From: Corynebacterium sp. MSK297
GTDB taxonomy: Bacteria; Actinomycetota; Actinomycetes; Mycobacteriales; Mycobacteriaceae
Direction: 5' to 3'
Assembly (NCBI RefSeq): GCF_030232885.1
Contig: NZ_JASPGD010000009.1
Coordinates: 21,836 to 85,835, forward strand
Length of the DNA stretch: 64,000 nt
Positions 28,450 to 37,701 of the stretch are shown piece after piece. Each line of letters opens with the position of its first letter. The stretch's first letter is position 1. A program made the position numbers and the translations under genes. The notes beneath the pieces were generated by a model, which searched no databases, was not told the DNA's origin, and saw nothing but the letters and a program-made list of their open reading frames with translations.

Positions 28450-29217
28450 TCGGACGGTGATGCCTTGCTCGGCGAACCATGGGACTGGGTCTACCGGGGT
28501 GACACCGTCTGGGCGGATCTCAAAGTGTAGGTGTGGGCCGGTGGAATGGCCTTCATTTCCCATGGTGGCGATTTGCTCGCCGGCTGTAACTTTTTGGCCA
28601 ACGCTCACGCTGTATGAGTTCACGTGACCGTACACGGAGATTTCACCATTGTCGTGCTGGACACGCACCCATTTACCGTATCCTTGTGCCGGTCCGGCGC
28701 TGATAACGGTGCCATCCATGATGGAATAAATCGGGGTGCCAATACCGTTTCCGATGTCAATGCCTTGGTGAATCCGGCCCCAGCGCGGTCCGTATGGTGA
28801 GGTAAAAACTCCCTCGGTAGGAAAGACCACTGTGCGTCCGTCGGCAGTGGTGCCCTTTTCCGCAGTCATGTACGACGTTGATGGGGAAGCTTGTGCTACC
28901 TTCTCCGCGGGCTCTGCTTCCGGGGAGGTGAGGGGGTCGATTATGATCTCCAGGGCATCGATGTTGTCTTGGAGGCTCGGAGCCCCATCTTGGTCGAGCT
29001 GCTGCACAGTGGATGCCAATCCTTCGGCAACTTTGAGCAGAGCGTCTAGATCATAACCGTTAATGACGGGGTCTTGGGCGCTGCCTGGGTTGACAGTTGC
29101 TGTCAGAGCCGGATCAGCGTTGGCTGCTGGTGTGGAACCCGGCATGTTCATAGCGACCGCGAGGCCGGCGGCGCTCACGCCTAGGATGAGCCGTCGAAAG
29201 CGGTGGGAAGGCTTCAT
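28438..29217 (-). CDS. Secreted M23-family peptidase (LytM-type), copy 1
   Basis: 259 residues. Signal peptide at 1-34 (basic RFRRL, hydrophobic core, ANA/D cleavage). The central ~100 residues are a helical/acidic spacer. The C-terminal LytM domain (about 130-250) has Zn ligands in IHQGIDIG (HxxxD) and HLHF (HxH). It is predicted to cut peptide cross-links of peptidoglycan outside the membrane, or to act as an activator of other hydrolases. AGGATC precedes ATG. A second M23 gene lies 470 bases upstream on the same strand with nearly identical domain segments, so the pair looks like an old tandem duplication. Confidence 0.9.
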   Translation of the reverse strand: MKPSHRFRRLILGVSAAGLAVAMNMPGSTPAANADPALTATVNPGSAQDPVINGYDLDALLKVAEGLASTVQQLDQDGAPSLQDNIDALEIIIDPLTSPEAEPAEKVAQASPSTSYMTAEKGTTADGRTVVFPTEGVFTSPYGPRWGRIHQGIDIGNGIGTPIYSIMDGTVISAGPAQGYGKWVRVQHDNGEISVYGHVNSYSVSVGQKVTAGEQIATMGNEGHSTGPHLHFEIRPDGVTPVDPVPWFAEQGITVRGAK

Positions 29218-29687
29218 ACAAGATCCTGTCTAATCGTGCAGTCTTACAACTACTGAAAGGCTCTCGCCGGGAACGGACGTGGATTGCCCATCCGGCTGCG
29301 GCTTGTGTAGAGCCTTATTTAGAGCCGTGTTCAGAACATTGTTCAAGCTACCGTTATTTATTTGTGATGGCAATGCCATAAGGGCTGGTTAATGGGTTGA
29401 TTTTCTCGACATGCCAAAAGATTCCAGCTCATGCGGTGTGTTGCTGGTGTGGTTTGTGTGAATAGTGTGATTTCGCCTCGGGTGTTTTAGGGGTGATTTA
29501 TGGGGGTGGATCAATGGGGTGGATGCTGAATTGCTGGCGGAGTTTGGAACCCACGAAGTTTCTGGCACGCAAAAACCGCTTATCCCACTGCAGGAACAAA
29601 TGCAGACAAGTTGCGGAATAAGCGGTATAAAAAGTTGAGTGCTAGCTCGTTTAGGGGGCTTAGATGTGTCTAGTGTAGGCGAAGTGC
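29218..29687 (-). promoter_or_regulatory. Spacer between the two M23 peptidase genes
   Basis: 470 bases with no credible gene. The left part should carry the promoter of M23 copy 1. The right part contains the terminator of M23 copy 2 (29571-29625). The middle (29390-29520) is rich in GTGT/GGGTG on the plus strand with no clear structure. Confidence 0.5.
29571..29625 (-). terminator. Terminator of M23 copy 2
   Basis: CCGCTTAT (29576-29583) pairs with ATAAGCGG (29618-29625), with an inner CTGCA/TGCAG pair. Read on the minus strand, the stem is followed by TTTTT (29571-29575 complement). Confidence 0.75.
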
Positions 29688-30446
29688 TTACACGTGGATG
29701 CCACGTTCTGCGAGCCATGCAGCTGGGTCCACGGGGCCGCCACCGCCTGGGTGTACTTCGAAGTGCAAGTGTGTACCAGTGGAGAAACCGAGGTTGCCCA
29801 TGCCCGCGATCTTTTGGCCAGCATGCACGCGCTGCCCGGTGGATACATCCAATGATTCCATGTGGCCGTACAGCGAAATGGTTCCATCGTCGTGCTGGAT
29901 GCGGATCCAGTTGCCGTAACCGGAAGCCGGGCCAGAATCTAGAACCGTGCCGTCCATGATTGCCAGAATTGGGGTGCCGTTTGCGTTAGCGATGTCGATG
30001 CCGTTGTGGAAAGAGCCCCAGCGTGGGCCAAAACCGGAGGTGAAGGCGCCTTCGGCTGGCTTGACGATGCTTGGTAAACGGGAACTTAGGTCCTCGGCGA
30101 TGCGTTCCGTGGAGTGAGCAACGGCCTTGTCGAGCTGTTCGGCCAGGTTGGCGACGGGGCGGAATTCATTGATCTCTAGGATTTGTGGAGTTGCGCCAAT
30201 CCCCGGAAGGAAGGTGTCTGCGTCGTTGGCGAGGGTGTAGCCCACATCTGTGGTGCCAGCGTCGACGGTTGCGTCTTGCTCTGTAACTTCCGCGGCGTTG
30301 ATCTGTGCAGCCGCGGCGCCACCGATGCCGGCGGACGATACAGTCCCTGCTGCCACCGTGACCAGGGCGATGCGTCCCTTAGCGGTTTGTGACGCGTTAA
30401 CCTTGCGGTGGCGGCCCCCACGGGAGCGAATGGAAGAACTTTGCAT
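29688..30446 (-). CDS. Secreted M23-family peptidase (LytM-type), copy 2
   Basis: 252 residues from ATG at 30446. Longer in-frame openings reach 30569 but give an unlikely charged N-terminus; from 30446 the protein begins with basic residues, then an Ala/Val-rich hydrophobic signal (about 24-48). A spacer of ~85 residues follows, then the LytM domain with FHNGIDIA (HxxxD) and THLHFEVH (HxH). Closest relative in the window is M23 copy 1: GPRWGxxHxGIDI, IMDGTVxxxGPAxGYGxWxRIQHDxG and TGxHLHFE are shared. Likely peptidoglycan endopeptidase. A terminator follows. Confidence 0.88.
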   Translation of the reverse strand: MQSSSIRSRGGRHRKVNASQTAKGRIALVTVAAGTVSSAGIGGAAAAQINAAEVTEQDATVDAGTTDVGYTLANDADTFLPGIGATPQILEINEFRPVANLAEQLDKAVAHSTERIAEDLSSRLPSIVKPAEGAFTSGFGPRWGSFHNGIDIANANGTPILAIMDGTVLDSGPASGYGNWIRIQHDDGTISLYGHMESLDVSTGQRVHAGQKIAGMGNLGFSTGTHLHFEVHPGGGGPVDPAAWLAERGIHV

Positions 30447-30809
30447 CAATAGTTTCCGTTCCTGTTTCAGCAATTCTCGACTAATTCGGTGCATCGTTTC
30501 CCGATCAGCATGCTGGCCAGTAAACGAGCGTTGAATTGTAACCTGTCTGTTATCTAACGAATGTAACAATAATGTCTCAGCCCCGATCGATCAACTCAAT
30601 TTCGGAAAAATTTGCACTGTTAGCTGTGTTATCCCTTACATGGGTGTAACTAACCGTAAAATATGGTGCCACTGTAAAATCTGGGGCCTGTGGGCTGGGT
30701 GTGACTTCCGGGCCTCTGCCGGATCGGACTTAATGAGAGTAACGCCAACCGTGGTATTTTCGACGCGCCACGGTGGTCTTATTCGTTGAACATGGCAAAG
30801 TAGTACACG
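30447..30809. promoter_or_regulatory. Divergent promoter region between M23 copy 2 and the perM-like gene
   Basis: 363 bases without a gene. It contains TGTAAC at 30537-30542 and TAACGAATGTAAC at 30555-30567. These TAAC repeats resemble the direct-repeat boxes reported for the cell-wall response regulator MtrA in actinobacteria, which controls peptidoglycan hydrolase genes. Assignment is a guess. No riboswitch-like structure was recognised. Confidence 0.35.
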
Positions 30810-32435
30810 ATGAATAGCAATTCGAGCCCGCATTCCCGTCCCGCGCGCCGTCCACAACGACGGCCTCGTACTGCTGTTTCTGCTCACCATGCAGAGCTAC
30901 AGAGTAGCGCCCGACGCTCTCGTGACGTGACGCGTCGTGATGCAACACGCTCGCAGCGTCGGAAGAAGACGTCGGCAAGCTCTACGGCGCTACCCGCTGC
31001 TGCTCATCTAACAATGGGGCAGCGCATCCGTAAAGTTGGGCTAACACTTGCCATTCCACACGCGGTGATCATCATGTCGATCATCGTCATAGCGGTCGCG
31101 ACGTTACTGATAACTTCCTCATCCATTGCGGTGTTGCCCACGGTCATCGCAACGGCATGGTTGGTCTTTCATGCTGCGCCAGTGGCAGGCGAGGGTGTTG
31201 TTATTGCCGCAGTACCGTTACTACCGGCATTGCTGACGATCGCATTGTCTGCCCGACAAGTGCATGCCAGCGTACGGAAACGGTTCAGCATTATTGATCT
31301 GTTGATGGTGTTCGCCTGGAGCTTAAGCACGCCGTTGCTGCTTACCGTGATTGCCTTATTTATGCTTGCTGACGCCCAGACGGTGTATCCCGTGGCGGTG
31401 CCGCCGATTGGCCCAGTGCTGGTCTCGGTCCTTCTTGTGCACCTGGTGGCGTTTGTGGTTGGTTTAGGGCCGAACGCATGGCGGGCACTTGCACGGCGCT
31501 ACCGAGTTCCGTTGTCGATTTTCGACGGTGTTGTTGTTGGCGTAAAAACACTTGCAGCGCTGTCTGCTGCGGCGGCGGTTGTCGGATTGATTTTGTTTGT
31601 CGTCGGCTGGGAGCGGCAAGCAGAGATCATGGCTGCTTACCCACAAGCCGAATCTGCCGCAAAACTCGCCTTGGTTCTGCTATCCCTGGCATATATTCCG
31701 AATGCCGTGATCGGTGTTGGTGGTGTGTTGCTCGGCTCCGAATACCAATTTGGCGCCGCCAGCGTGTCCTTATTCGAGACCCATTTGGTGCCGCTGCCGC
31801 CTTTGCCGGTGTTTGGTGTGATTCCGGTTTCGTCGGCAAGCTGGGCTTGGGTCGGATTATTAATCCCAGTGGCAGTGATCGTTGTGGTAATGCTGCGAAT
31901 GCGTCCGAGCCCGGTAATGACCTTAAGCGCAGGCCTGGCAACGTGGGTAATTGTTGCGCTCGCAGTGTTGCTGACCGGAGGAGAGGTTGGCGCCTATAGC
32001 AATACCGGTTTGCCTGTGTTGTGGACGGCAAGCTTGGCGCTGATTTGGGTTGGCGGTATTGCCTTGGCAGTCACGCTTATGTTGCTGGTGTTTCAGCGTC
32101 GTCAAGCGCGCGGGGAAATTGAAGAAGATCCAGCGGACTACGACGAACAGGAACTGCACATGTTGGCTGACGACGCGGTGCCTGCTGAACAAGCGCAGGG
32201 AGAAGGAGCCGAAGACTCGCAGGACGCTGGCTCGGAAGAATCGGAAGAATTGGGTGAACAAGCCGATGCATCCGATAAGACTGCTGCATCCGATAAAACT
32301 GATGTAGTCGAAGATAGCGGTGAACTCGACGATGCCGATGAACTCGGTAAAACTGCGGCTGCTCAGGATGGCTCTAAGAATGACTCTGAGAATGAAAATA
32401 ATCGTCAAAATGACGAGTCCAAACGTACCGAGTAG
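30810..32435 (+). CDS. PerM-like polytopic membrane protein (DUF6350)
   Basis: 541 residues. A basic Arg/Ser-rich N-terminus (1-65), about eight to nine membrane helices (75-430) and a highly acidic Glu/Asp/Ser/Lys C-terminal tail (435-541). Its place directly before purN-purH is the place of mycobacterial perM (Rv0955), a DUF6350 cell-division-related membrane protein stabilising FtsB in M. tuberculosis. The assignment rests on topology and synteny. The gene ends 11 bases before purN. The acidic tail is unusually long and probably cytoplasmic. Confidence 0.78.
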   Translation: MNSNSSPHSRPARRPQRRPRTAVSAHHAELQSSARRSRDVTRRDATRSQRRKKTSASSTALPAAAHLTMGQRIRKVGLTLAIPHAVIIMSIIVIAVATLLITSSSIAVLPTVIATAWLVFHAAPVAGEGVVIAAVPLLPALLTIALSARQVHASVRKRFSIIDLLMVFAWSLSTPLLLTVIALFMLADAQTVYPVAVPPIGPVLVSVLLVHLVAFVVGLGPNAWRALARRYRVPLSIFDGVVVGVKTLAALSAAAAVVGLILFVVGWERQAEIMAAYPQAESAAKLALVLLSLAYIPNAVIGVGGVLLGSEYQFGAASVSLFETHLVPLPPLPVFGVIPVSSASWAWVGLLIPVAVIVVVMLRMRPSPVMTLSAGLATWVIVALAVLLTGGEVGAYSNTGLPVLWTASLALIWVGGIALAVTLMLLVFQRRQARGEIEEDPADYDEQELHMLADDAVPAEQAQGEGAEDSQDAGSEESEELGEQADASDKTAASDKTDVVEDSGELDDADELGKTAAAQDGSKNDSENENNRQNDESKRTE

Positions 32436-32446
32436 TCTAGTGAGAT

Positions 32447-33031
32447 GTGAATACACCTCTGCGACTGACTGCCTTGGTATCGGGAAGCGGCACATTATTG
32501 CAGGCCCTCCTCGATAACCAGGACGATAATTACGCCGTTGAATTAGTTGTCTCTGATCGTGATTGCCCAGCGCTTGAGCGCGCCCGAGATGCGGGCGTAG
32601 CTACCGCGGTGGTGCCGATGTTGGATGATCGTGCACAGTGGGATGAGCAGCTTGCTGCATCAGTCGGCGCACCCGATTTGATTGTCTCGGCTGGGTTTAT
32701 GAAAATTTTGGGCCCAAGTTTCGTACAGAAATTCAATGGTCGCCTCATTAATACGCATCCGGCTTTATTGCCGTCGTTCCCCGGTGCTCATGCAGTGCGC
32801 GACGCGTTGGATTATGGCGTGAAAGTTACCGGATCGACGGTGCATTATGTTGACGAAGGCGTCGACACGGGCCCGATTATCGCGCAACGAGCTGTAAACA
32901 TTCGCGCAGATGACAGCGAAGATGAGTTGCACGAGCGGATTAAGAAAGTAGAACGCGAATCATTGGTCGCGCTGCTGCGTTCGGCCGAGATTGAGCAGAC
33001 TTCGAGGAAGGTAGTTTTTCAGCATGACTAA
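32447..33031 (+). CDS. purN: Phosphoribosylglycinamide formyltransferase PurN
   Basis: 194 residues starting with GTG. Formyltransferase features: [14 protein letters not shown] (phosphate loop, 10-23), GFMKILG, catalytic [19 protein letters not shown] (Asn-His-Asp site) and [13 protein letters not shown]. It transfers the formyl group of 10-formyl-THF to GAR in purine synthesis. It overlaps purH by 8 bases (purH ATG at 33024). Confidence 0.96.
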   Translation: MNTPLRLTALVSGSGTLLQALLDNQDDNYAVELVVSDRDCPALERARDAGVATAVVPMLDDRAQWDEQLAASVGAPDLIVSAGFMKILGPSFVQKFNGRLINTHPALLPSFPGAHAVRDALDYGVKVTGSTVHYVDEGVDTGPIIAQRAVNIRADDSEDELHERIKKVERESLVALLRSAEIEQTSRKVVFQHD

Positions 33032-34613
33032 TTCAGAGCACACCACAATCAAACGCGCACTGATCAGTGTCTATGACAAGACCGGTTTGGAAGAGCTGGC
33101 TCAAAACTTGGCTGATGCAGGCGTAGAAATTGTTTCTACTGGCTCTACAGCGAAAGCGATTGCAAACTCTGGGGTCGTGGTCACCCCGGTGGAAGAAGTC
33201 ACCGAATTCCCAGAATGCTTCGATGGGCGGGTGAAGACCCTGCACCCACGTATACACGGTGGAATCCTGGCGGACCGGTCCAAGCAAGAACACCGTGATC
33301 AGCTTGATCAGCTGAATATCGCGGCTTTCGACTTAGTAGTGGTGAACCTGTACCCATTTGAAGAGACCGTGGCTTCTGGTGCGGGTGTTGATGAATGCAT
33401 CGAAAAGATTGATATCGGTGGGCCAGCTATGGTCCGCGCTGCTGCAAAAAACCATAATTCCGTGGCCGTTGTTGTCGACCCAGCTAATTACGGCGCAGTC
33501 GCAGAAGCAGTGGCCGGTAACGGCTTTAGCCTTGCAGAGCGTCGACAATTGGCGTTGGAGGCATTTACCCACACCTCGAAATATGACTTGGCGGTGTCTT
33601 CATGGATGTTCGCTGAACTCGTGGCGGATGCTGAAGATGAGTCCGAATCCAGCGTGGCCCAGGATGTTCCTGCTACCCAGCTGCGTTATGGCGAAAACCC
33701 GCACCAGGCTGCGTATCTGGAACGTATTCCGGGAGCCGGGGGCGTCGCGAATGCGCAGCAGTTACACGGCAAGGAAATGAGTTTCAATAACTACCAGGAT
33801 GCTGAAGCTGCGTGGCGTGCTGCGCACGATCATCAGCGTCCTTGTGTAGCGATCATCAAGCACGCGAACCCCTGCGGCATCGCAGTTTCGGATGATTCGA
33901 TCGCGGAGGCACACCGTAATGCGCATGCGTGTGACCCGGTATCAGCGTTCGGTGGTGTGATCGCCACGAACCGGCCGGTGAGCGTCGACATGGCCAAGCA
34001 AGTAGCAGAGGTGTTTACTGAGGTCATTCTGGCGCCAGAGTACGAAGACGGTGCGGTAGAGATTTTGCAGGGCAAAAAGAACATCCGCATTCTGCAGGTC
34101 GATGACGCGCAGCTGGCAGACGATTCTGGTTCCTGGGATACCACGGTGATTTCTGGTGGTGTGCTTTTCCAAGAGCCAGATTGTTATCAGGCAGAAGGCG
34201 ATCAAGCTGCGAATTGGAAGTTGGCTGCAGGCGAGCCGGTGGGTGATGAAGTTCTCGCGGATCTTGAGTTCGCGTGGCGGGCGGTGCGATCTGTGAAGTC
34301 GAATGCCATTGTGCTTTCCCGTGGTTCAGCTACCGTCGGTGTGGGTATGGGGCAGGTGAACCGCGTTGATTCTGCGCGATTGGCTGTGGAACGGGCGAAT
34401 ACGCTTGCCGACGGCGAGCAGCGCGCCAACGGTGCAGTCGCTGCCTCGGATGCCTTCTTCCCATTTGCCGACGGGCTGGAAGTGTTATTAGATGCTGGCG
34501 TGAAAGCCGTCGTCTCGCCGGGTGGTTCCATCCGTGATGAAGAAGTTATTGCCGCTGCGGAGAAAGCTGGCGTGGCGTTGTACTTCACTGGAACTCGGCA
34601 CTTTTTCCACTAG
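33024..34613 (+). CDS. purH: Bifunctional AICAR transformylase/IMP cyclohydrolase PurH
   Basis: 529 residues, full length. N-terminal MGS-like cyclohydrolase domain ([38 protein letters not shown]) and C-terminal transformylase ([12 protein letters not shown] near 225, [43 protein letters not shown]). It performs the last two steps of IMP synthesis. Start overlaps purN; the stop TAG overlaps the GTG of the following TetR gene by one base. Confidence 0.97.
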   Translation: MTNSEHTTIKRALISVYDKTGLEELAQNLADAGVEIVSTGSTAKAIANSGVVVTPVEEVTEFPECFDGRVKTLHPRIHGGILADRSKQEHRDQLDQLNIAAFDLVVVNLYPFEETVASGAGVDECIEKIDIGGPAMVRAAAKNHNSVAVVVDPANYGAVAEAVAGNGFSLAERRQLALEAFTHTSKYDLAVSSWMFAELVADAEDESESSVAQDVPATQLRYGENPHQAAYLERIPGAGGVANAQQLHGKEMSFNNYQDAEAAWRAAHDHQRPCVAIIKHANPCGIAVSDDSIAEAHRNAHACDPVSAFGGVIATNRPVSVDMAKQVAEVFTEVILAPEYEDGAVEILQGKKNIRILQVDDAQLADDSGSWDTTVISGGVLFQEPDCYQAEGDQAANWKLAAGEPVGDEVLADLEFAWRAVRSVKSNAIVLSRGSATVGVGMGQVNRVDSARLAVERANTLADGEQRANGAVAASDAFFPFADGLEVLLDAGVKAVVSPGGSIRDEEVIAAAEKAGVALYFTGTRHFFH

Positions 34614-35227
34614 TGGCACCGAGTTCTACAGCCCGTTGTTCTACGGCCCGTTCGCAGGCGAAAGAGCGCCGTCGCACAGCATTGTTTCGTGAGGCGGCGC
34701 GCATTATTGCCGAACGTGGTTTCCACCAGACTCGCCTGGCAGATGTTGGTGCTGCCGTCGGTATTTCCGGCCCAGGGGTGTATCGGTATTTTTCCAGCAA
34801 AGATGACATGCTGGCGCAATTGTTGATCGATATTTCATCCCGCCTGGTTGCCCGAGGCCCCGAGGTCATGTATGAACATGGCAGAGATGCGGATCCCCGG
34901 GTGGTGTTGACCGGTTTGGTAGCAGCCCAAACCCAGATCGCTGCCACCGAACCTGATCTCATCCGAGTACAAGAGCGGGAGATTCGTAATCTTGCCGACG
35001 AAGAACTTTCTCGCGTGAAGTCATTGCAAATGACCTATCTGCACATGTGGGTGGAGGTGCTGCAACGGTGTCGGCCAGATCTGGATTATGAACGCGCGCG
35101 ATTGCGGGTACAGCTGGCTGCGGGAATGATTAATTCTTCCCGCCATGTTTATCACTGGGCTGGCGGTGATTTGATACGCGAACAGGGCACTCCCATGGCG
35201 GTGGCAGCAATGCTTGCCGAAGCCTAG
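34613..35227 (+). CDS. TetR-family transcriptional regulator
   Basis: 204 residues. The N-terminal HTH (about 18-65) is typical: RTALFREAARIIAERGFHQTRLADVGAAVGISGPGVYRYFSSKDDML. The ligand domain has no recognised signature. The GTG start overlaps the purH stop, so it may be cotranscribed with purH. It also faces, tail to tail, the hydrolase-cytochrome b-etfAB operon with 28 bases between stops. By location it could regulate that operon, perhaps in response to an acyl-CoA or hydrophobic ligand, but this is inference. Confidence 0.82.
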   Translation: MAPSSTARCSTARSQAKERRRTALFREAARIIAERGFHQTRLADVGAAVGISGPGVYRYFSSKDDMLAQLLIDISSRLVARGPEVMYEHGRDADPRVVLTGLVAAQTQIAATEPDLIRVQEREIRNLADEELSRVKSLQMTYLHMWVEVLQRCRPDLDYERARLRVQLAAGMINSSRHVYHWAGGDLIREQGTPMAVAAMLAEA

Positions 35228-35255
35228 GTGACCGAATCAGTGCTGGCGGAGCTAG

Positions 35256-36266
35256 CTATAGTTGACTGACAAATTTTTCGAAGCGGTGAGCAATAACTTC
35301 TGGTTGGCGTGCCCACCGATTGTGGCCAAGTTGTTCAGGGTATTCCTCGATGCTGATATCCGCGTTGGGCATACCAGCAGCAAGATTCTCGGAGGCGCCT
35401 CGTGTGCAATCCGCGTCGTTGTCGAAGCGGGTGAGCACAACCGGAATCGTGAGATTGTACTTGGCATCTTCGTAGTCGCGATCCTCGCCAAGCAAATTAC
35501 GCTGTTGGTTGGTATGGGAATATTTTCCCCATTCCAGCATGATGTGCTTTGCTTGACGTCCGTAACCAGTGAGATCCAATGTTCCTGCTGGTTGGTAACC
35601 AATCGCCGACACGATGGCTTTGATGATGACGGTACCGATGCGAAGTTTGCGTCTGATGGAGCCAGAATAGCCAGGATAGTAGGGGCTTCCCGCACCCACC
35701 CCTAAGAACCCCAGCACGTTGAGTTCTGCGGCTTCGTTTCTGGTGAAAAACAGAGGAGCGATTTGACCGCTCAGGGAATGGCAAAGAAAGACCGTGGGAT
35801 GGTCAGCAGCGAGCCCGAGATCTTCTTTGACGGATTTGATGGTCAAAGGATAATCCTGCGAAGCTAAATGGTGATAACCCCACGTGTGTGCACGCGTGGC
35901 TTGTGCCGTCGAGGTTCCTTGCCCACGTAATTCTCCACTGGCGACGAGAAAACCTCGCGTGGCAAGCTCTCGCCCCATGGGATCGAAATAACGAGCTCCC
36001 ATTCCAAAACCAGGCCAAATAATCACCAACGGCTTAGTGGAACCCCCAGCAGTGGATCCATTCGTTCTACTACTGGACTGGATAGCGGCACTGTCTTGTG
36101 TATCAGGCGCAATACCGTCACCTTTGTCGTGGTCATTGTGCGCACGGTGGTGTTTCGGCTCAAAGATCCGGACCTGTGAAGTGGAGTTATCAGGCATGGT
36201 TACTTCGAGTAGCCGCGGTGAATGAGGTTGTGGACTCGTCGGCTGGGAACTAGGAATAATAGGCAT
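35256..36266 (-). CDS. Alpha/beta hydrolase, last gene of the etf-cytochrome b operon
   Basis: 336 residues (a start at residue 24, MPDNS, coordinate 36197, is a plausible shorter form). Nucleophile elbow CHSLSGQ near residue 164, oxyanion-type WPGFGMGARYFDPMG near residue 84, candidate acid Asp in FDNDADCTRG and the C-terminal His in LGHNRWA. The core is the serine hydrolase/lipase fold, with a low-complexity His/Asp/Ser stretch (36-75) before it. No signal peptide, so it is likely cytosolic. It begins 10 bases after the cytochrome b gene and probably acts on the same pathway, for example as an esterase or thioesterase. Substrate unknown. Confidence 0.7.
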   Translation of the reverse strand: MPIIPSSQPTSPQPHSPRLLEVTMPDNSTSQVRIFEPKHHRAHNDHDKGDGIAPDTQDSAAIQSSSRTNGSTAGGSTKPLVIIWPGFGMGARYFDPMGRELATRGFLVASGELRGQGTSTAQATRAHTWGYHHLASQDYPLTIKSVKEDLGLAADHPTVFLCHSLSGQIAPLFFTRNEAAELNVLGFLGVGAGSPYYPGYSGSIRRKLRIGTVIIKAIVSAIGYQPAGTLDLTGYGRQAKHIMLEWGKYSHTNQQRNLLGEDRDYEDAKYNLTIPVVLTRFDNDADCTRGASENLAAGMPNADISIEEYPEQLGHNRWARQPEVIAHRFEKFVSQL

Positions 36267-36276
36267 AGGACATCTC

Positions 36277-37698
36277 CTAACGGGCAGTCACGTTGCCGAA
36301 TATACGCGCGAGCGGTGCTAGAACCATTGGTCGGGCAAAGACGACCGCTGCGAACGTGGCTGCCAATCCGATGACGAAAAAAACAAAACCAGACCAGTTT
36401 CCGGCGTAGACCGCAGGATCTGGATCTCCTTGTGCAGCCCACACATGGTTGAGGTTACGCAGCGTACCCGTCGCAAAGACCATGAGCACGTGAATTACGG
36501 TAAAGACTATGAAATACACCGCGATTGGCATATGGATTTTGCGGGCGATGCTGATGGGGTAGATGCTGCTGAACGCCTGCGATTGAGGCCAGAGGGTAGA
36601 CATGCGTAAACCTGTGGCAATGGCGAGCGGAGCTACCACGAACACGGTGAAAAAATACAACAATAGCTGTAAACCGTTGTAGTGCACCCAACCGTTTTCG
36701 GTCGGCCAATCCAACGATGCGTACTGCACAGCAGCAGAAGCCGCATGCGGAAATACATCCAAGCTGGTAGGAATAATGCGCGCCCATTGCCCGGTGGCAA
36801 AGAGCAAGACAAAAAAGATTACGCCGTTGATGACCCACAGCAGATCAAAAACCAGGTGCGTCCAGATGGTCAGACTGATCTTCTGTGCAGATTTCTTCTT
36901 TGGTGCCCAATACGCCGGTGCTTTGCGCTCGTAGCGGATCGACAGCCCCGTCTTGATGATCAAGGCCATGAAGAAGAAATTCAGGAAGTGTTGCCAGGAA
37001 AGCCATGCCGGGAACCCAACTGGTGTACCTTCGGGAAGTTCCGGGTGTCCGTCGTAGTGTGCGATGAATTCTGCGCCGGTCGTAGTGTGTAAGAACCAAC
37101 GCGCACCGACAACGATGAGTGCAGCGAGCGCGATGATGCCGCCAAATGCAATCAAGCCACCGCCAAGCCATTGCTTCAGACTGAATGGGCCGTATTCGCG
37201 GTCGAGCCAAGAATCTGTCTTCGATTGCTCTCTGTGTTTTCTAGAACGTGCAGAAACTGGTGCAGGGCGTCCAGTTTCAGTAGATCTGGTGCTTCTGGCA
37301 GGGCGAGTGGGTGCAGCCGACTCAGTAGGTTCAGTATGTTTAGTAGGTTCAGCAGGCCGTGGTGCTTCACTGAGCACAGGGGATTCTGTGGAGCCGGTGG
37401 AGACATCCGCCGACTCGGCTGTGTGCGGGGCATCGTTGCTTTTAGATGCGGATATTGGAGGCCACGGGCTACCACCCGGGGTTCGTGGTAAGCCTTGGCG
37501 CAACACAACGAGTGATGATGCTGTGCTTGTTGCACCGCCGTTTGCGGGTGCGCTGTGTGTTGGCACGGCATTGGACGCTGGCTGGATATCTGATGCACGG
37601 TCTGCGGCCTGGTGAGCATCAGTTTTGGTTACTGGTGGCCATGGCTCGCCACCCGGAGTTCGCGGAAGCCCGCGACGGAGAACCTGCGTAGAACTCAT
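36277..37698 (-). CDS. Cytochrome b561/b6-type membrane protein with duplicated N-terminal motif
   Basis: 473 residues. Residues 6-22 and 65-81 carry the same 17-residue motif (VLRxGLPRTPGGxPWPP). Residues 82-170 are Ser/Thr/Pro/Glu-rich. From residue 175 there are about five to six membrane helices with histidines placed for heme b: SWQHFLNF, TIWTHLVFDLLW, GWVHYNGLQLLLYF and ARKIHMPIAVYFIVFTVIH. This is the cytochrome b561/formate dehydrogenase-gamma type fold that passes electrons between quinone and a partner protein. It starts 3 bases after etfA and ends 10 bases before a hydrolase gene, so it may serve as a membrane partner for the ETF. Heme content is inferred. Confidence 0.75.
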   Translation of the reverse strand: MSSTQVLRRGLPRTPGGEPWPPVTKTDAHQAADRASDIQPASNAVPTHSAPANGGATSTASSLVVLRQGLPRTPGGSPWPPISASKSNDAPHTAESADVSTGSTESPVLSEAPRPAEPTKHTEPTESAAPTRPARSTRSTETGRPAPVSARSRKHREQSKTDSWLDREYGPFSLKQWLGGGLIAFGGIIALAALIVVGARWFLHTTTGAEFIAHYDGHPELPEGTPVGFPAWLSWQHFLNFFFMALIIKTGLSIRYERKAPAYWAPKKKSAQKISLTIWTHLVFDLLWVINGVIFFVLLFATGQWARIIPTSLDVFPHAASAAVQYASLDWPTENGWVHYNGLQLLLYFFTVFVVAPLAIATGLRMSTLWPQSQAFSSIYPISIARKIHMPIAVYFIVFTVIHVLMVFATGTLRNLNHVWAAQGDPDPAVYAGNWSGFVFFVIGLAATFAAVVFARPMVLAPLARIFGNVTAR

Positions 37699-37701
37699 TG
37701 C

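Noticed and set aside
29389..29718. Minus-strand open frame between the M23 genes
   Set aside because: It overlaps the terminator of M23 copy 2 and has random-looking Pro/Ser/His sequence.
30447..30809. Cyclic di-AMP (ydaO-type) riboswitch before M23 copy 2
   Set aside because: Such riboswitches occur before actinobacterial wall hydrolase genes, but none of the conserved ydaO core could be recognised here.
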